A stretch of DNA of 64,000 nucleotides from Bog-756 sp963812885 (GTDB lineage: Bacteria; Actinomycetota; Acidimicrobiia; Acidimicrobiales; RAAP-2), in assembly GCA_963812885.1 (NCBI GenBank), contig CAWEWZ010000011.1, positions 1 through 64,000 on the forward strand, given 5' to 3'. The notes beneath the pieces are model-generated. The model saw only the letters and a program-made list of their open reading frames with translations, ran no database searches and had not been told where the DNA came from. The translations under genes and the position numbers were made by a program. Positions 34,729 through 43,903 of the stretch are shown in pieces (position 1 is the first letter of the stretch; every line of letters begins with the position of its first letter).

Positions 34729-36714
34729 GTGGACTCTGACCAGCCGTTCGCGTTCTCCGACGACGACCGGATCGAGATGCATCGCCGGATGCTCCTGATC
34801 CGGGGCTTCGAAGAGCGCGTCTCGGCCCTCTACCGCGACGGAGAGGTGCCAGGGTTCGTCCACCTGTCGACAGGACAGGAGGCCTCCGCCGTCGGCGCGT
34901 GCTGGCCGCTACGGCCGACGGACGTGATCACGTCGAACCACCGCGGACACGGACATTGCCTGGCCAAAGGGCTCGCTCCGCTCGGGATGTTCGCCGAGTT
35001 GATGGCCAAGGATGCCGGCACCAACCGTGGACGGGGCGGATCGATGCACATCGCCGACCCGGGCATTGGAATTTTCGGTGCCAACGGAGTCGTCGCCGCC
35101 GGACTTCCCATTGCGGTCGGGGCCTCGGCGGCCGCTCAGCTGAAAGACGACGGTGGTGTCGTCGTCGCCTTCTTCGGGGACGGTGCGGTGGCACAGGGTG
35201 CGTTCCACGAAGCGGTCAACCTGGCCGCCGTATGGCAGCTCCCGGTGGTCTTCTGGTGCGAGAACAACGGATATGCCGAGTTCTCGCCCGTGGCCACCCA
35301 GCACGCGGCCAGCATCGAACAGCGGGCTTCGGGGTACGGCGTCGACTATGTGGCCGTCGACGGCAACGATGTCGCCGCGGCGGCGGCGGCGGCGGCGCGG
35401 GTCGTCGAAGCGGCCCGCGGCGGGCGAGGTCCCACGATCGTCGAGGCCGCCACCTACCGGTGGCACGGTCACTACGAAGGAGACCCTCAGCGTTACCGCG
35501 ACGATGCCGAGGTGGAAGCCTGGAAGGATCGGGACCCGATCCTCGTCCACGCACGACACCTCGAGTCGACGGGGATCAGCGCCGAGCAGATCGAATCACT
35601 GGCCTCGGCCGTCGAGGGCGAGCTCGACGACGCCCTCCAGGCTGCTCGGCGACTCGCCCAACCCGAGGCGGCCACGCTTTCCGATTTTGTCACCCGCCCG
35701 CGCCCGAAACTTCCGGAGCCACCGCCGCCGGCCGAGGATGCCGCGGTGTTCCGGACGATGGACGCCATCCACTCCGCCCTCGAGGCGGAGTTGACCAACG
35801 ACGAGCGGGTGTTCGTCGCCGGTATCGACGTTGGCGAAGGAGGGAACGTCTTCGGGCTCATGCGGGGCCTGCACGACACATTCGGTGACCGGGTCCGGGA
35901 TACTCCGATCTCGGAGACCGCGGTCATCGGTCTCGGCGTGGGTGCGGCGATGGCGGGCATGCGCCCGGTCGTCGAGTTGATGTATCTCGACTTCGTCGGG
36001 GTGTGCTTCGACCAACTGCTCAACCAGGCGGCAAAGATGCCGTTCATGACGGGCGGGACCGCTGAGATGGCGCTGACCGTCCGGACCCAGTTCGGAGCCG
36101 GCCGCTCGTCGGGGAGCCAGCACTCGCAGAGCCTGGAGGCGCTACTGGCCCACATTCCGGGGCTGAGCGTGGTGATGCCGTCGACGCCGGCCGACACCTA
36201 TGGTCTGCTCAGAGCCGCCATCCAGGACCCGAATCCCGTCGTCTTCATCGAGAACCGGCTCCTCTACGGCATGAAGGGACCGCAGCCGACGGCCGACCAC
36301 ATCCTGCCCATCGGCAAATCGGCGGTGGTGCGGCCCGGCACCGACCTGACGGTTGTGTCCGTCTCACGAATGGTTCACGAGGCGCTGGCCGCGGCCGAGG
36401 CTGTCGCCGGTGCAGGCATTTCCGTCGAGGTGATCGATCTGAGGACGGTGGCTCCTCTGGACATGGCACCCATCCTCGAGTCGGTCCAGAAAACGAGCCG
36501 GCTCCTCATCGCACACGAAGCGGTGACACCGTTCGGCATCGGAGCAGAGATCGCCGCCACGGTGGCCCGTGAAGCGTTCTGGGACCTGGACGCGCCGATC
36601 ATCCGGGTCGGTGCCGCACCCACTCCTCCTCCGTACGCGCCCACGCTCGAGCGGGCTTGGTTGCCCGACCGCGACGACATCGCCACGGCCCTCCTGCGAC
36701 TGGCCGAGATCTAA
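34729..36714 (+). CDS. Fused E1 alpha-beta subunit of a 2-oxoacid/acetoin dehydrogenase complex
   Basis: The 661-residue, thiamine-diphosphate-dependent protein decarboxylates a 2-oxoacid or related ketone. The alpha half (about 1-320) has MHRRMLLIRGFEERVSALY, RGHGHCLAKG, the ThDP motif from FFGDGAVAQGAFHEAVN to CENN, and YRWHGHYEGDP. A proline-rich linker (PRPKLPEPPPPAED) leads to the beta half (about 345-661): GGNVFGLMRGLHDTFG, VELMYLDFVGVCFDQLLNQ, and VIDLRTVAPLDM. Starting at GTG 34729, five bases after operator B, it is probably leaderless. A longer frame covering the divergent SDR is rejected. Neither E2 nor a redox-competent E3 is present in the window. Physiological substrate unknown. 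Confidence 0.92.
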   Translation: MDSDQPFAFSDDDRIEMHRRMLLIRGFEERVSALYRDGEVPGFVHLSTGQEASAVGACWPLRPTDVITSNHRGHGHCLAKGLAPLGMFAELMAKDAGTNRGRGGSMHIADPGIGIFGANGVVAAGLPIAVGASAAAQLKDDGGVVVAFFGDGAVAQGAFHEAVNLAAVWQLPVVFWCENNGYAEFSPVATQHAASIEQRASGYGVDYVAVDGNDVAAAAAAAARVVEAARGGRGPTIVEAATYRWHGHYEGDPQRYRDDAEVEAWKDRDPILVHARHLESTGISAEQIESLASAVEGELDDALQAARRLAQPEAATLSDFVTRPRPKLPEPPPPAEDAAVFRTMDAIHSALEAELTNDERVFVAGIDVGEGGNVFGLMRGLHDTFGDRVRDTPISETAVIGLGVGAAMAGMRPVVELMYLDFVGVCFDQLLNQAAKMPFMTGGTAEMALTVRTQFGAGRSSGSQHSQSLEALLAHIPGLSVVMPSTPADTYGLLRAAIQDPNPVVFIENRLLYGMKGPQPTADHILPIGKSAVVRPGTDLTVVSVSRMVHEALAAAEAVAGAGISVEVIDLRTVAPLDMAPILESVQKTSRLLIAHEAVTPFGIGAEIAATVAREAFWDLDAPIIRVGAAPTPPPYAPTLERAWLPDRDDIATALLRLAEI

Positions 36715-36760
36715 CTCAGGAGAGACAGGGCCGGTGGGGCGGCAGCGACCAGATCCGCGG

Positions 36761-37153
36761 TCACGAGTTCACAAACTGCATCGAACGCTGTTGAAATCGC
36801 CAGGCGCCGTCCCGGTGCTCGAGCGTGTCGGTGTACCGGCCCACCAACTGGACGGCCCAACCCGACTCGCCCTTTTGGAGGAACAACAGGTCGCTGACCG
36901 CGGCCACCTCGCCCTCGCTCCACTCCGTGACCAAGGTGTTGACCACGACGTGGCGCTGAGGCCGACGCGGCTTGAGGCCGGAGAAGGCCTCCCGGATCGC
37001 ATCGTGCCCTTGGTGCGTGCCCAACCCCGGGATCTCCACGACACCGTCGGGGCAGAACGTGGCCACGATGTCTTCGGTGCGTCCGTCGTCCAGGGCCTGG
37101 GCGTAGGCAGCCATCGTGGCGCGGACACCCTCGACCACGTCTGCGTAGCTCAT
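36761..37153 (-). CDS. SnoaL-like/NTF2-fold protein
   Basis: The 130-residue protein starts MSYADVVEGVRATMAAYAQALDDGRTEDIVATF at ATG 37153 with GGGAGGA upstream. The cone fold is indicated by FCPDGVVEIPGLGTHQGHDAIREAFSGL and the terminal strands AVQLVGRYTDTLEHRDGAWRFQQR. Such proteins are ketosteroid-isomerase-like or ligand-binding helpers; the Asp and His residues needed for catalysis cannot be verified by eye. It is divergent from an SDR gene, with operator C in between. Confidence 0.88.
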   Translation of the reverse strand: MSYADVVEGVRATMAAYAQALDDGRTEDIVATFCPDGVVEIPGLGTHQGHDAIREAFSGLKPRRPQRHVVVNTLVTEWSEGEVAAVSDLLFLQKGESGWAVQLVGRYTDTLEHRDGAWRFQQRSMQFVNS

Positions 37154-37213
37154 CGCTGGTCCTCCCAAGTTCGAACGGATCACCCGGGTGCAAGCGGCAC
37201 CGGACGTTCCCTG

Positions 37214-37229
37214 TACTGACCGGTTAGTC
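37214..37229 (+). promoter_or_regulatory. TetR-type operator, site C
   Basis: TACTGACCGGTTAGTC has the ACCGGT centre and both arms of the island palindrome. It is centred between the SnoaL-like gene (start 37153, minus) and the SDR gene (start 37340, plus), so it could control both. Confidence 0.6.
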
Positions 37230-37339
37230 TACGCCCATCGAGCCGACGGCCGGAGAGGGGCCGTCCGGTGCCCGCACCCATCACCCTGCCGTCCACCCCG
37301 CATCCCTGACGGCCGGTGAAACTACAAGAGGGAGTCACC

Positions 37340-38266
37340 ATGGTGAGTACGTACGATTTCGACGGACGTGTGGCCGCCGTCACCGGGGCCGGGCGCGGTA
37401 TCGGGAGGGCCTACGCCCTCCTCCTCGCCGAGCGGGGTGCCAGCGTCGTCGTCAACGACCTCGGAGGCACCCGGGAGGGCGATGGAAGCGACGACGAGCC
37501 GGCCGCCGCCGTCGCCGCCGAGATCGTCGACGCCGGTGGGAAGGCAGTCGCCGAGACCAGCGACGTGTCCCAGGCGGCCGGGGGCCAGGCCCTGATCGAC
37601 GCCGCTGTCGATTCGTTCGGGCGGCTGGACATCCTGGTGAACAACGCCGGCAACATCCGGTGGGCGGGCTTGCCCGAAGCCGATGCCGACAATCTGCAGA
37701 GCCACCTCGCCGTCCACGTCGGCGGGTCGTTCAACACCACCCGAGCCGCCTGGCCCCACATGGTTGCCCAGGGCTATGGCCGGGTCGTGATGACAACCTC
37801 GACCGGCATCTTCGGCCTCCCCGACAACCTCGGTTACGCAACGGCCAAGGCGGCCGTCATCGGGATGAGCCGCAGCCTCAAGCTCGCCGGCGCGGCGCAC
37901 GGCATCAAGGTCAACCTCATCGCACCCAACGCGTGGACACGGATGGCCCACACGTCGGCTGAAGGAGAGACCCCGAGCCGGCCCGCCCCCGAGCACATGG
38001 AACCCGAGCTCGTGGCGGCGATGGTCGGCTATCTCGCCCACGAGCGCTGCGAGGTGAGCGGCGAGATCTACGTCGCCGGAGCCGGACGGTTCGCGCGCCT
38101 CTTCGTCGCCTCGACCGAAGGGTACCTCCACCCTCGGAGCCAGCAACCGACCATCGAGGACGTGGCCCACAACTGGGAGACGATCAACGACGAGAGCGCC
38201 TACTACGTTCCCGCCGACCTCATGGACTGGTCAAGGCACTTCTTGGCCCACCAGCGGTTGTCCTGA
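37340..38266 (+). CDS. SDR related to MFE-2-type 3-hydroxyacyl-CoA dehydrogenases
   Basis: The 308-residue protein starts MVSTYDFDGRVAAVTGAGRG at ATG 37340, with AGAGGGAG upstream. The cofactor motif TGAGRGIGRAYALLLAERG, then VVVNDLGGTREGDGSDDEPA is characteristic of the peroxisomal multifunctional enzyme-2 type hydroxyacyl-CoA dehydrogenases. ILVNNAGNIR and YATAKAAVIGMSRSL complete the catalytic set. A longer-than-usual C-terminal part (from PEHMEPELVAAMVGYLAHE) is also typical of that group. It should oxidise 3-hydroxyacyl-CoAs in beta-oxidation of bulky substrates. Under operator C. Confidence 0.93.
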   Translation: MVSTYDFDGRVAAVTGAGRGIGRAYALLLAERGASVVVNDLGGTREGDGSDDEPAAAVAAEIVDAGGKAVAETSDVSQAAGGQALIDAAVDSFGRLDILVNNAGNIRWAGLPEADADNLQSHLAVHVGGSFNTTRAAWPHMVAQGYGRVVMTTSTGIFGLPDNLGYATAKAAVIGMSRSLKLAGAAHGIKVNLIAPNAWTRMAHTSAEGETPSRPAPEHMEPELVAAMVGYLAHERCEVSGEIYVAGAGRFARLFVASTEGYLHPRSQQPTIEDVAHNWETINDESAYYVPADLMDWSRHFLAHQRLS

Positions 38267-38289
38267 GATCGGCTGAGCCGCGGCCGATC

Positions 38290-39261
38290 TCAGGCGAAGG
38301 CCGGCAGTACCTTCGTCTCGAACAGACGAAGGCTCGACCAGGCCAGCTCGATGGGCATTCCGCCGCACATCGGGTGGAAGAGATGGAACGGGAAGGGCGC
38401 GGCCTTCATCTCCTCGACGAACTGGTCGGGCGTGATCACCCGATACTGACCCGATGCTCGGAGTTGGTCGCTGTCGCTCACCGGCCGGTACGGCGACGCC
38501 ACGCCCGACTGGACGCTCCAAGCTCCGTAGGCGTTGGTCTCGTGCAGGAAGTAGGGGGCCATCTGCTTCCATCCCGCCTCGGGATCCTCCGCCAGGGCGA
38601 CGACCTGGTTCCCGCCGATGGCGCTCGGCCCCGGGTCCGGCCGCCCCAGCTTCACCACCTCGTCGCGGTAGAAGTCCCAGACCGCGGGCAGGGAAGGAAT
38701 GAAACCGTCGGCGATGCGTGCCGCCCGTCGGGCTGCTGCCTCGCTGCTTCCCCCCAGCAACAGGCCGGGGCCGGTCGGCCGATACGGTGCCGGCGTGATC
38801 TGCACCGTGCGGCCGTGATAGTCGAATGGCTCACCGGTGAACGCCGCCCTCAACGTGGCCACGGTTTCGGTGACCAGACGGCCCCGGTCTGCGGATGCCA
38901 CGCCGAACATGGCGAACTCGTCATCCACGTAGCCGCCGGCCACGACCACGTCGACCCGTCCCCGACTCAGGTTGTCGAGCACGATGAGATCCTCGGCCAG
39001 TCGGAGAGGATCGTAGAAGGGAGCGATGAGCGCGGCAACGGTGAAGCGGACGTTGCTGGTCCGGGCGGCCATGGCCGCAACCATCGGGAGCGGGCTCGGC
39101 AGGTAGCCGTCGGGAGATCCGTGGTGTTCCGAAACGGCAACGCTGACGCACCCGAGTCGGTCAGCCCACTCCACCATGTCGAGGGCGGCGGCATAGCGGT
39201 CGCTCATGGTCGTGCCGGCGAGCGGAGGGTTCCGGAAATCAAACCGGAGGCCGAAGATCAC
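38290..39261 (-). CDS. LLM-class flavin-dependent oxidoreductase (luciferase-like)
   Basis: The 323-residue TIM-barrel protein starts at GTG 39261 (VIFGLRFDFRNPPLAG). Diagnostic blocks are VAVSEHHGSPDGYLPSPLPM, FTVAALIAPFYDPLRLAEDL, and SRGRVDVVVAGGYVDDEFAMFGV; GLLLGGSSEAAARRAARIADG follows. Members use FMNH2 or F420. In such clusters they act as monooxygenases or dehydrogenases on ketones and CoA esters. It lies 29 bases downstream of the acyl-CoA ligase gene, probably the same operon. Confidence 0.92.
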   Translation of the reverse strand: MIFGLRFDFRNPPLAGTTMSDRYAAALDMVEWADRLGCVSVAVSEHHGSPDGYLPSPLPMVAAMAARTSNVRFTVAALIAPFYDPLRLAEDLIVLDNLSRGRVDVVVAGGYVDDEFAMFGVASADRGRLVTETVATLRAAFTGEPFDYHGRTVQITPAPYRPTGPGLLLGGSSEAAARRAARIADGFIPSLPAVWDFYRDEVVKLGRPDPGPSAIGGNQVVALAEDPEAGWKQMAPYFLHETNAYGAWSVQSGVASPYRPVSDSDQLRASGQYRVITPDQFVEEMKAAPFPFHLFHPMCGGMPIELAWSSLRLFETKVLPAFA

Positions 39262-39290
39262 GGGCGCGAGGTTAGCAAGGGGCAGGACGG

Positions 39291-40800
39291 TCAGGTTCGG
39301 TCCCGAAGCTCGCGCTTCAGCACCTTGCCCGAGGGGTTGCGCGGCAGGGCATCGATGAACATCACCGCTTTGGGTACCTTGAACCGGGCCAGCTGCTCAC
39401 GACAGTGGTCGATGAGGTCATCGGCGGTGGTCGTCCCGGGTGGGCTCAGGACGACATAGGCGACGGGGACCTCACCCCAACGGGCGTCCGGGCGTCCGAC
39501 CACCGCGGCCTCGACCACAGATTCGTGCTCGTAGAGCACGCGCTCCACCTCGGAGCTGGCGATGTTCTCACCGCCGGAGACAATCATGTCCTTGAGACGA
39601 TCGACGATGTACAGATAGCCGTCGTCGTCCCGGAGTCCGATGTCCCCGGTATGGAACCAGCCCCCCTGGAAGGCGGTACGGGTGGCATCCGGATCCCGCC
39701 AGTAGCCCTTGAACACCTTGGCCCCACGGAGAACGATCTCCCCCCGAGCACCCGATGGCACCGAGGATCCGTCCTCGTCCCAGATGTCGAGCTCGAGGTA
39801 CTGGCAGGGCCGGCCCACGCTCCCCGCCTTGGACCGGATTGCCCCGCGGTCGAGGAACGTGTCGCCCGACACCGTCTCGGTCAGACCGTAGGCGTCTGCG
39901 AACCAGGCGGACGGAAAGGCCATCTGCAGGCGATCGATGAACGGGAGCGGCATCTTCTCTCCCCCGCCGATGAGCAGGCGGACCGACGAGAGATCCCGGT
40001 CCTCGACCCCGGGAAGGTCGAGCACCGCCCGGACCATCGACGGCGCCATCCACAAGGTGCTCACGTGCGACCGCTCGATCTCGTCGACCACCATTTCTGC
40101 GTCGAAGGCGCGGTGGATGATGGTCGTGGCGCCCACCGCGATCAGGGAGGTCGTGGTGAGATCGAGCGCTCCGACATGGTAGAGGGGGCCGCAGGCCAGT
40201 CCGATGTCGGAACCGGTCAGACCGAATTCGGTGATGTGGGCGTAGTTCTTCCACGCCAGATTGGCGTTTGTGATCATCACCCCCTTGGGTCGCCCGGTGG
40301 TCCCCGAGGTGTACATCAGACGATGGACGTCGTCACCATGGGCGGGGGCGCGGGTCGGGGACGCGGACCCGCCATCCAGGTCGGAGAAGAGCTCCCAACC
40401 TTCGATGCTCGTGGTCGACACGCAGATGCGGAGGACACCGTCCAGCGTGGCCGTGGCCTCATCCGCGAGCTCGAGGAGTTCGTCGTCGCAGATCACGGCG
40501 ACGGCTTGGGAGTGCTCGAGGATGAACTTCAACTCGGCGGCGGCCAGCCGCCAATTGAGCGGCATGACGACGGCCCCGAGGTAGCTGGCGCCGAAGATCG
40601 TCGTCATGAACTCGATGCTGTTGTACGACAGCAATCCGACGACGTCGCCGGCGCCCACCCCTCGCTCATGAAGTCCGGCGGCCAACGCCGACGAACGCTC
40701 CACCATCTCCCGGTAGGTGACGGTGTCGCTCCCGAATACGGCAATAGGGCTTGTCCGGCGTGCGGCTGGCGTGGTGCTCCAGAACTCCGAACCAGCTCAT
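39291..40800 (-). CDS. AMP-forming acyl-CoA ligase (FadD-like), frameshifted near the N-terminus
   Basis: The enzyme activates a carboxylic acid as a CoA thioester through an acyl-adenylate. The uninterrupted frame from 40706 contains the P-loop LMYTSGTTGRPKG, AYGLTETVSGD, the hinge GYLYIVDRLKDMIVSGGENI and the catalytic Lys in NPSGKVLKREL. The true N-terminus, MSWFGVLEHHASRTPDKP, lies in another frame from ATG 40800; removing one base at about 40746 gives DKPIAVFGSDTVTYREMVER and a normal length of about 502 residues. Operator D lies upstream. It probably activates the acid formed after side-chain or ring oxidation. Confidence 0.88.
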
Positions 40801-40916
40801 GTCCGGATGCATCGCCGGCTCGGGGGCCGGAGTCGACCGATTCGATGCACCGCCGTTCATCGACCGACTCCATGGAAACCATGCATCTGCGGCAATGGCT
40901 GCGTCCTCGAGGGTAG

Positions 40917-40932
40917 AACTGACCGGTCGGAA
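40917..40932 (-). promoter_or_regulatory. TetR-type operator, site D
   Basis: Read toward the ligase gene the site is TTCCGACCGGTCAGTT, with the conserved GACCGGTC core and partly degenerate outer bases. It lies upstream of the acyl-CoA ligase/LLM operon. Confidence 0.5.
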
Positions 40933-41372
40933 CAAAGCATAGAAGAGGGGTTCCGGGCCACGTCAAACCATCCGATCCTGACGACCGCTCCCGACCCGGA
41001 CATTGCCCCGACCGCGATGGCACGACCGCCCACGCGAGGTGCGCGCCGATTGCTCGCCGACAGCACCACTCAACGGATCGATCCGGCTGGCCGTTCGGGA
41101 TCGAGAACGGGACGGCCCCTTTGCGTCGATCGGGGTGACGGCGTCCATCCTGCGTCACGCCGTCGGACCACGATCGGCCCGCGTGCTCGTCGGGCCGATC
41201 CGACGTGGGTGATATCAAAGAAGTGGGGCCCGCGGCCGAGCTCCTTGGCCGCAGGCATCAAGTGAGCATTCCTCGAAGAGGCCAGGCCGACCCCTCCGGA
41301 TGGGATCGACCCCGGTCAGTTCCACGTCGGCGAGGACAGTGCTGTTAGCCTCACCTCTCGAGTGCCCTCCTC

Positions 41373-41391
41373 GGGTGGGATCGTCTCACCC
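41373..41391 (+). promoter_or_regulatory. Inverted repeat before the first TetR gene
   Basis: GGGTGGGATCGTCTCACCC pairs seven of eight arm bases around a three-base centre. Its position, 70 bases before the TetR start, suits an autoregulatory operator. It is unlike the ACCGGT palindromes, so it may instead be a weak terminator. Confidence 0.3.
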
Positions 41392-41460
41392 GGAGGTAAA
41401 CAGCTTCGCCTCGTGAGGATGGGCAGACATCCGGACCAGAGGGCAGTGTTAGGTTGGAGA

Positions 41461-42075
41461 ATGCCCAAATCGAAGGCAAAGGACGAGCGGTCGCGAAGCG
41501 CACGATGGCACCTGCGCCGTCAGGCCATCATCGACCTCTCCGCAAAAGTCTTTGCCGAGCGGGGCTACCACAACACGAGCACGATCGAGCTCTGTGAGGC
41601 GACCCAACTCGGGAAGGGTGCCCTCTACTACTACATCGGTTCGAAGGAACAGCTTCTCGCCGCCATCCACGATCGGGTCATGGACGAGGTCATGCTCGGC
41701 GCAGACCGTGTGGCACTGGCCGGCGGCTCACCGCCGGACCAGTTGGCCATGCTGGGCGAGGAACTACTCGATGTCATCGTCCGCTACCCCGATCACGTGT
41801 GGGTCTTCCTGCACGAATTCCCAGCCCTCACCGGCGAGTACGCCGAGCAGTTCCGAAAGCGCCGGAGGGAGTACGAACGGCGGGTCGAGGGGGTCTTCGA
41901 GGCAGGCGCCGGTTCCGGTCAATTCCGCCAGCTCGATCCCCGGCTGGCCGCCCGGGCCTGGCTCGGGATGCACAACTACACCTATCTCTGGTTGAAGGCC
42001 GGTGGGCGGCTCTCGGCAAAGCAGGTGGCGTCGTCGTTCGCCGACATTTTCGTGCACGGCATCGCCAAGCGGTAG
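41461..42075 (+). CDS. TetR-family regulator (KstR2-like)
   Basis: The 204-residue repressor starts MPKSKAKDERSRSARWHLRR at ATG 41461. The helix-turn-helix is IIDLSAKVFAERGYHNTSTIELCEATQLGKGALYYYIGSKEQLLAAIHDRV. The ligand domain, with YPDHVWVFLHEFPALTGEYAEQF and WLGMHNYTYLWLKAGGRLS, resembles the KstR2-type C-terminal domain, whose members respond to CoA thioesters of steroid or terpenoid degradation. It is a leading candidate to bind the repeated island palindrome, although that site differs from the known KstR2 box. Confidence 0.92.
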   Translation: MPKSKAKDERSRSARWHLRRQAIIDLSAKVFAERGYHNTSTIELCEATQLGKGALYYYIGSKEQLLAAIHDRVMDEVMLGADRVALAGGSPPDQLAMLGEELLDVIVRYPDHVWVFLHEFPALTGEYAEQFRKRRREYERRVEGVFEAGAGSGQFRQLDPRLAARAWLGMHNYTYLWLKAGGRLSAKQVASSFADIFVHGIAKR

Positions 42076-42574
42076 TCCTTCCGGTAGCCGCGGCCGACCC
42101 GGGCGTGGACCTTCCGACAGTCCGTGATCACGACGGGGCTCGACCTCGAAGTCCGCTTCCCGAGGGCGCGGGTGCCTCGGATGGCCAGGCAGCTGGATCG
42201 GAAACCGCCGTCGGCCCGGCGCGTGCCGTGCGGAAATGATGACGTTCTGTGCGACCCCCACCTTCCCTTGCTTCCCTACGCTGAATTCTGCTTCTCTCTT
42301 GCGTAGAATCACCTTTCGGCCCCCGCCATCCCGACCATCCTGGGGGGCCCAGCCCAGTGGAGAACGCCAATTTGTACCGACCGGTTGGTCTGATAATGTC
42401 GAACGATGCGACCCGATGCCGGTCGGAGGCCAGCGCCACGGGTCGGCCGTCGGGCCCATTCGCCGGGCTTTTCGCCCTCCCGTCGCCGACCGGGCGGATG
42501 AAACCCGGCGCCGGGAGAGCACCCGTCGCTGAGCCGCTCCACCATCCCCCCGCCAAGAGGAGACGACTTCCAGC
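42076..42574. other. Promoter and long leader of the first P450 gene
   Basis: This 499-base stretch contains operator E and a GATAAT -10-like element (42392-42397) next to it. That predicts a leader of about 170 bases. An open frame from ATG 42396 (60 codons, Pro/Arg/Gly-rich) ends in an ATGA overlap with the P450 start. No domain is recognisable in it. Confidence 0.45.
42375..42390 (+). promoter_or_regulatory. TetR-type operator, site E
   Basis: TACCGACCGGTTGGTC is the best-matching half-symmetric copy of the palindrome, directly followed by a GATAAT -10-like hexamer. It lies 185 bases before the P450 start. Confidence 0.65.
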
Positions 42575-43852
42575 ATGAACAACATCGACGACATCGACTT
42601 CTTCAGCGGCGATGAGCTCTTGGACGACCCCTATCCCTACTTCGACTCGCTGCGCGACGAGTGCCCCGTCCATCGCGAACCACATCACAATGTCGTCATG
42701 GTCACCGGCTTCGACGAAGTGGTCGCCATCTACAACGACAGCAAGACGTTCTCGTCGTGCATCTCGGTGACCGGGCCGTTTCCCGGGTTACCGGTCCCAC
42801 TGGAGGGTGACGATGTGACCGACATCATCGAGGAGCACCGGGACGGGTTGCCAATGAGCGATCAGCTGCCGACCCTCGATCCCCCGGTCCACACCGACCA
42901 ACGGGCCCTGCTCATGCGGCTCATCACGCCGAAGCGCCTCCGGGAGAACGAGGAGTTCATGTGGAGGCTGGCCGATCGCCAGTTGGATACCTTCCTGGGT
43001 GCCGGGCGCGGCGAGTACATCACCCAGTTCGCGGCACCGTTCGCCATGCTGGTGATCGCCGACCTGCTGGGTGTTCCTGAGGAGGATCACCAACGGTTTG
43101 CCGACGCGCTTCTGCACGGCAACAGCGGGACCGGCGCCGTCGGGAGCACAGGAAAGCGCTCCCTGGCTCACACCCCGCTGGAGTACCTCTACCAACGGTT
43201 CACCGACTATGTGGAGGATCGTCGGAGCGCCCCGCAGAATGACGTGCTCACCGGCCTGGCCACCGCGACGTTCCCGGATGGATCGACGCCCGAGGTGCTG
43301 GACGTCGTCCGTATCGCGGCAAACCTCTTCGCCGCCGGCCAGGAGACCACCGTTCGGCTGTTGAGCTCGGCGGTCAAGCTCATTGGCGAGGATCCCGAGC
43401 TCCAGGGTCAGCTCCGAGCCCACCGGGAGCTGATCCCGAACTTCATCGAGGAGACGCTGCGGATGGAGAGCCCGGTCAAGGGTGACTTCCGGCTCTCGAG
43501 GGTGCCCACCACGGTCGGGGGGGTGGACCTTCCGGCCGGCACCACCGTGATGCTGGTCAATGCGGGAGCCAATCGTGATCCCCGGCACTTCGAGGATCCG
43601 CAGACGTTCAAGATCGACCGGGCCAACGCCCGTACGAATCTTGCCTTCGGACGGGGCATCCACACGTGCCCCGGGTCGCCCCTGGCCCGGGCTGAAGCCC
43701 GCATCAGCCTCGAACGCCTCCTGGACCGCACCTCGGACATACGCATTTCCGAGCCCGACCACGGGCCCGCCGGGGCAAGGACCTATCGGTATGTCCCCAC
43801 CTTCATCCTGCGTGGCTTGGTGGAGCTGCACATCGAGATCGACGTCGCCTGA
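42575..43852 (+). CDS. Cytochrome P450 monooxygenase
   Basis: This 425-residue soluble bacterial P450 hydroxylates an unactivated carbon using electrons from a ferredoxin. It has the I-helix oxygen-activation motif LFAAGQETTVRLL, the ExxR motif EETLRMES, and the heme-binding loop FGRGIHTCPG with ligand Cys365. It is clearly a paralogue of the P450 at 44.6 kb: both share GDDV...H-D-LPM, DPPxHT-xRALLMRL-TPKRL-ENE-FM. The start MNNIDDIDFF at 42575 has GAGGAGA 11 bases upstream. The ferredoxin at 53.97 kb is a likely partner. Confidence 0.95.
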   Translation: MNNIDDIDFFSGDELLDDPYPYFDSLRDECPVHREPHHNVVMVTGFDEVVAIYNDSKTFSSCISVTGPFPGLPVPLEGDDVTDIIEEHRDGLPMSDQLPTLDPPVHTDQRALLMRLITPKRLRENEEFMWRLADRQLDTFLGAGRGEYITQFAAPFAMLVIADLLGVPEEDHQRFADALLHGNSGTGAVGSTGKRSLAHTPLEYLYQRFTDYVEDRRSAPQNDVLTGLATATFPDGSTPEVLDVVRIAANLFAAGQETTVRLLSSAVKLIGEDPELQGQLRAHRELIPNFIEETLRMESPVKGDFRLSRVPTTVGGVDLPAGTTVMLVNAGANRDPRHFEDPQTFKIDRANARTNLAFGRGIHTCPGSPLARAEARISLERLLDRTSDIRISEPDHGPAGARTYRYVPTFILRGLVELHIEIDVA

Positions 43853-43903
43853 GGGCGGCGTCTCACCCGGCCCACCGTCGCACCCCTCCTCGGATGCGTC
43901 CGC

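Larger units (their letters stand above)
40801..41460. other. Long intergenic region between acyl-CoA ligase and TetR genes
   Basis: These 660 bases hold no convincing gene; all open frames are Arg/Pro/Ser-rich. Operator D (40917-40932) lies 117 bases before the ligase start. A GGGTGGGA-TCG-TCTCACCC inverted repeat (41373-41391) lies 70 bases before the TetR gene. Confidence 0.55.

Noticed and set aside
42460..42560. Glycine-riboswitch-like CGGGAGAGCACC in the P450 leader
   Set aside because: Only the first short conserved element is present; the GCCGAAGGAGCAA and CTCTCAGG elements are missing.
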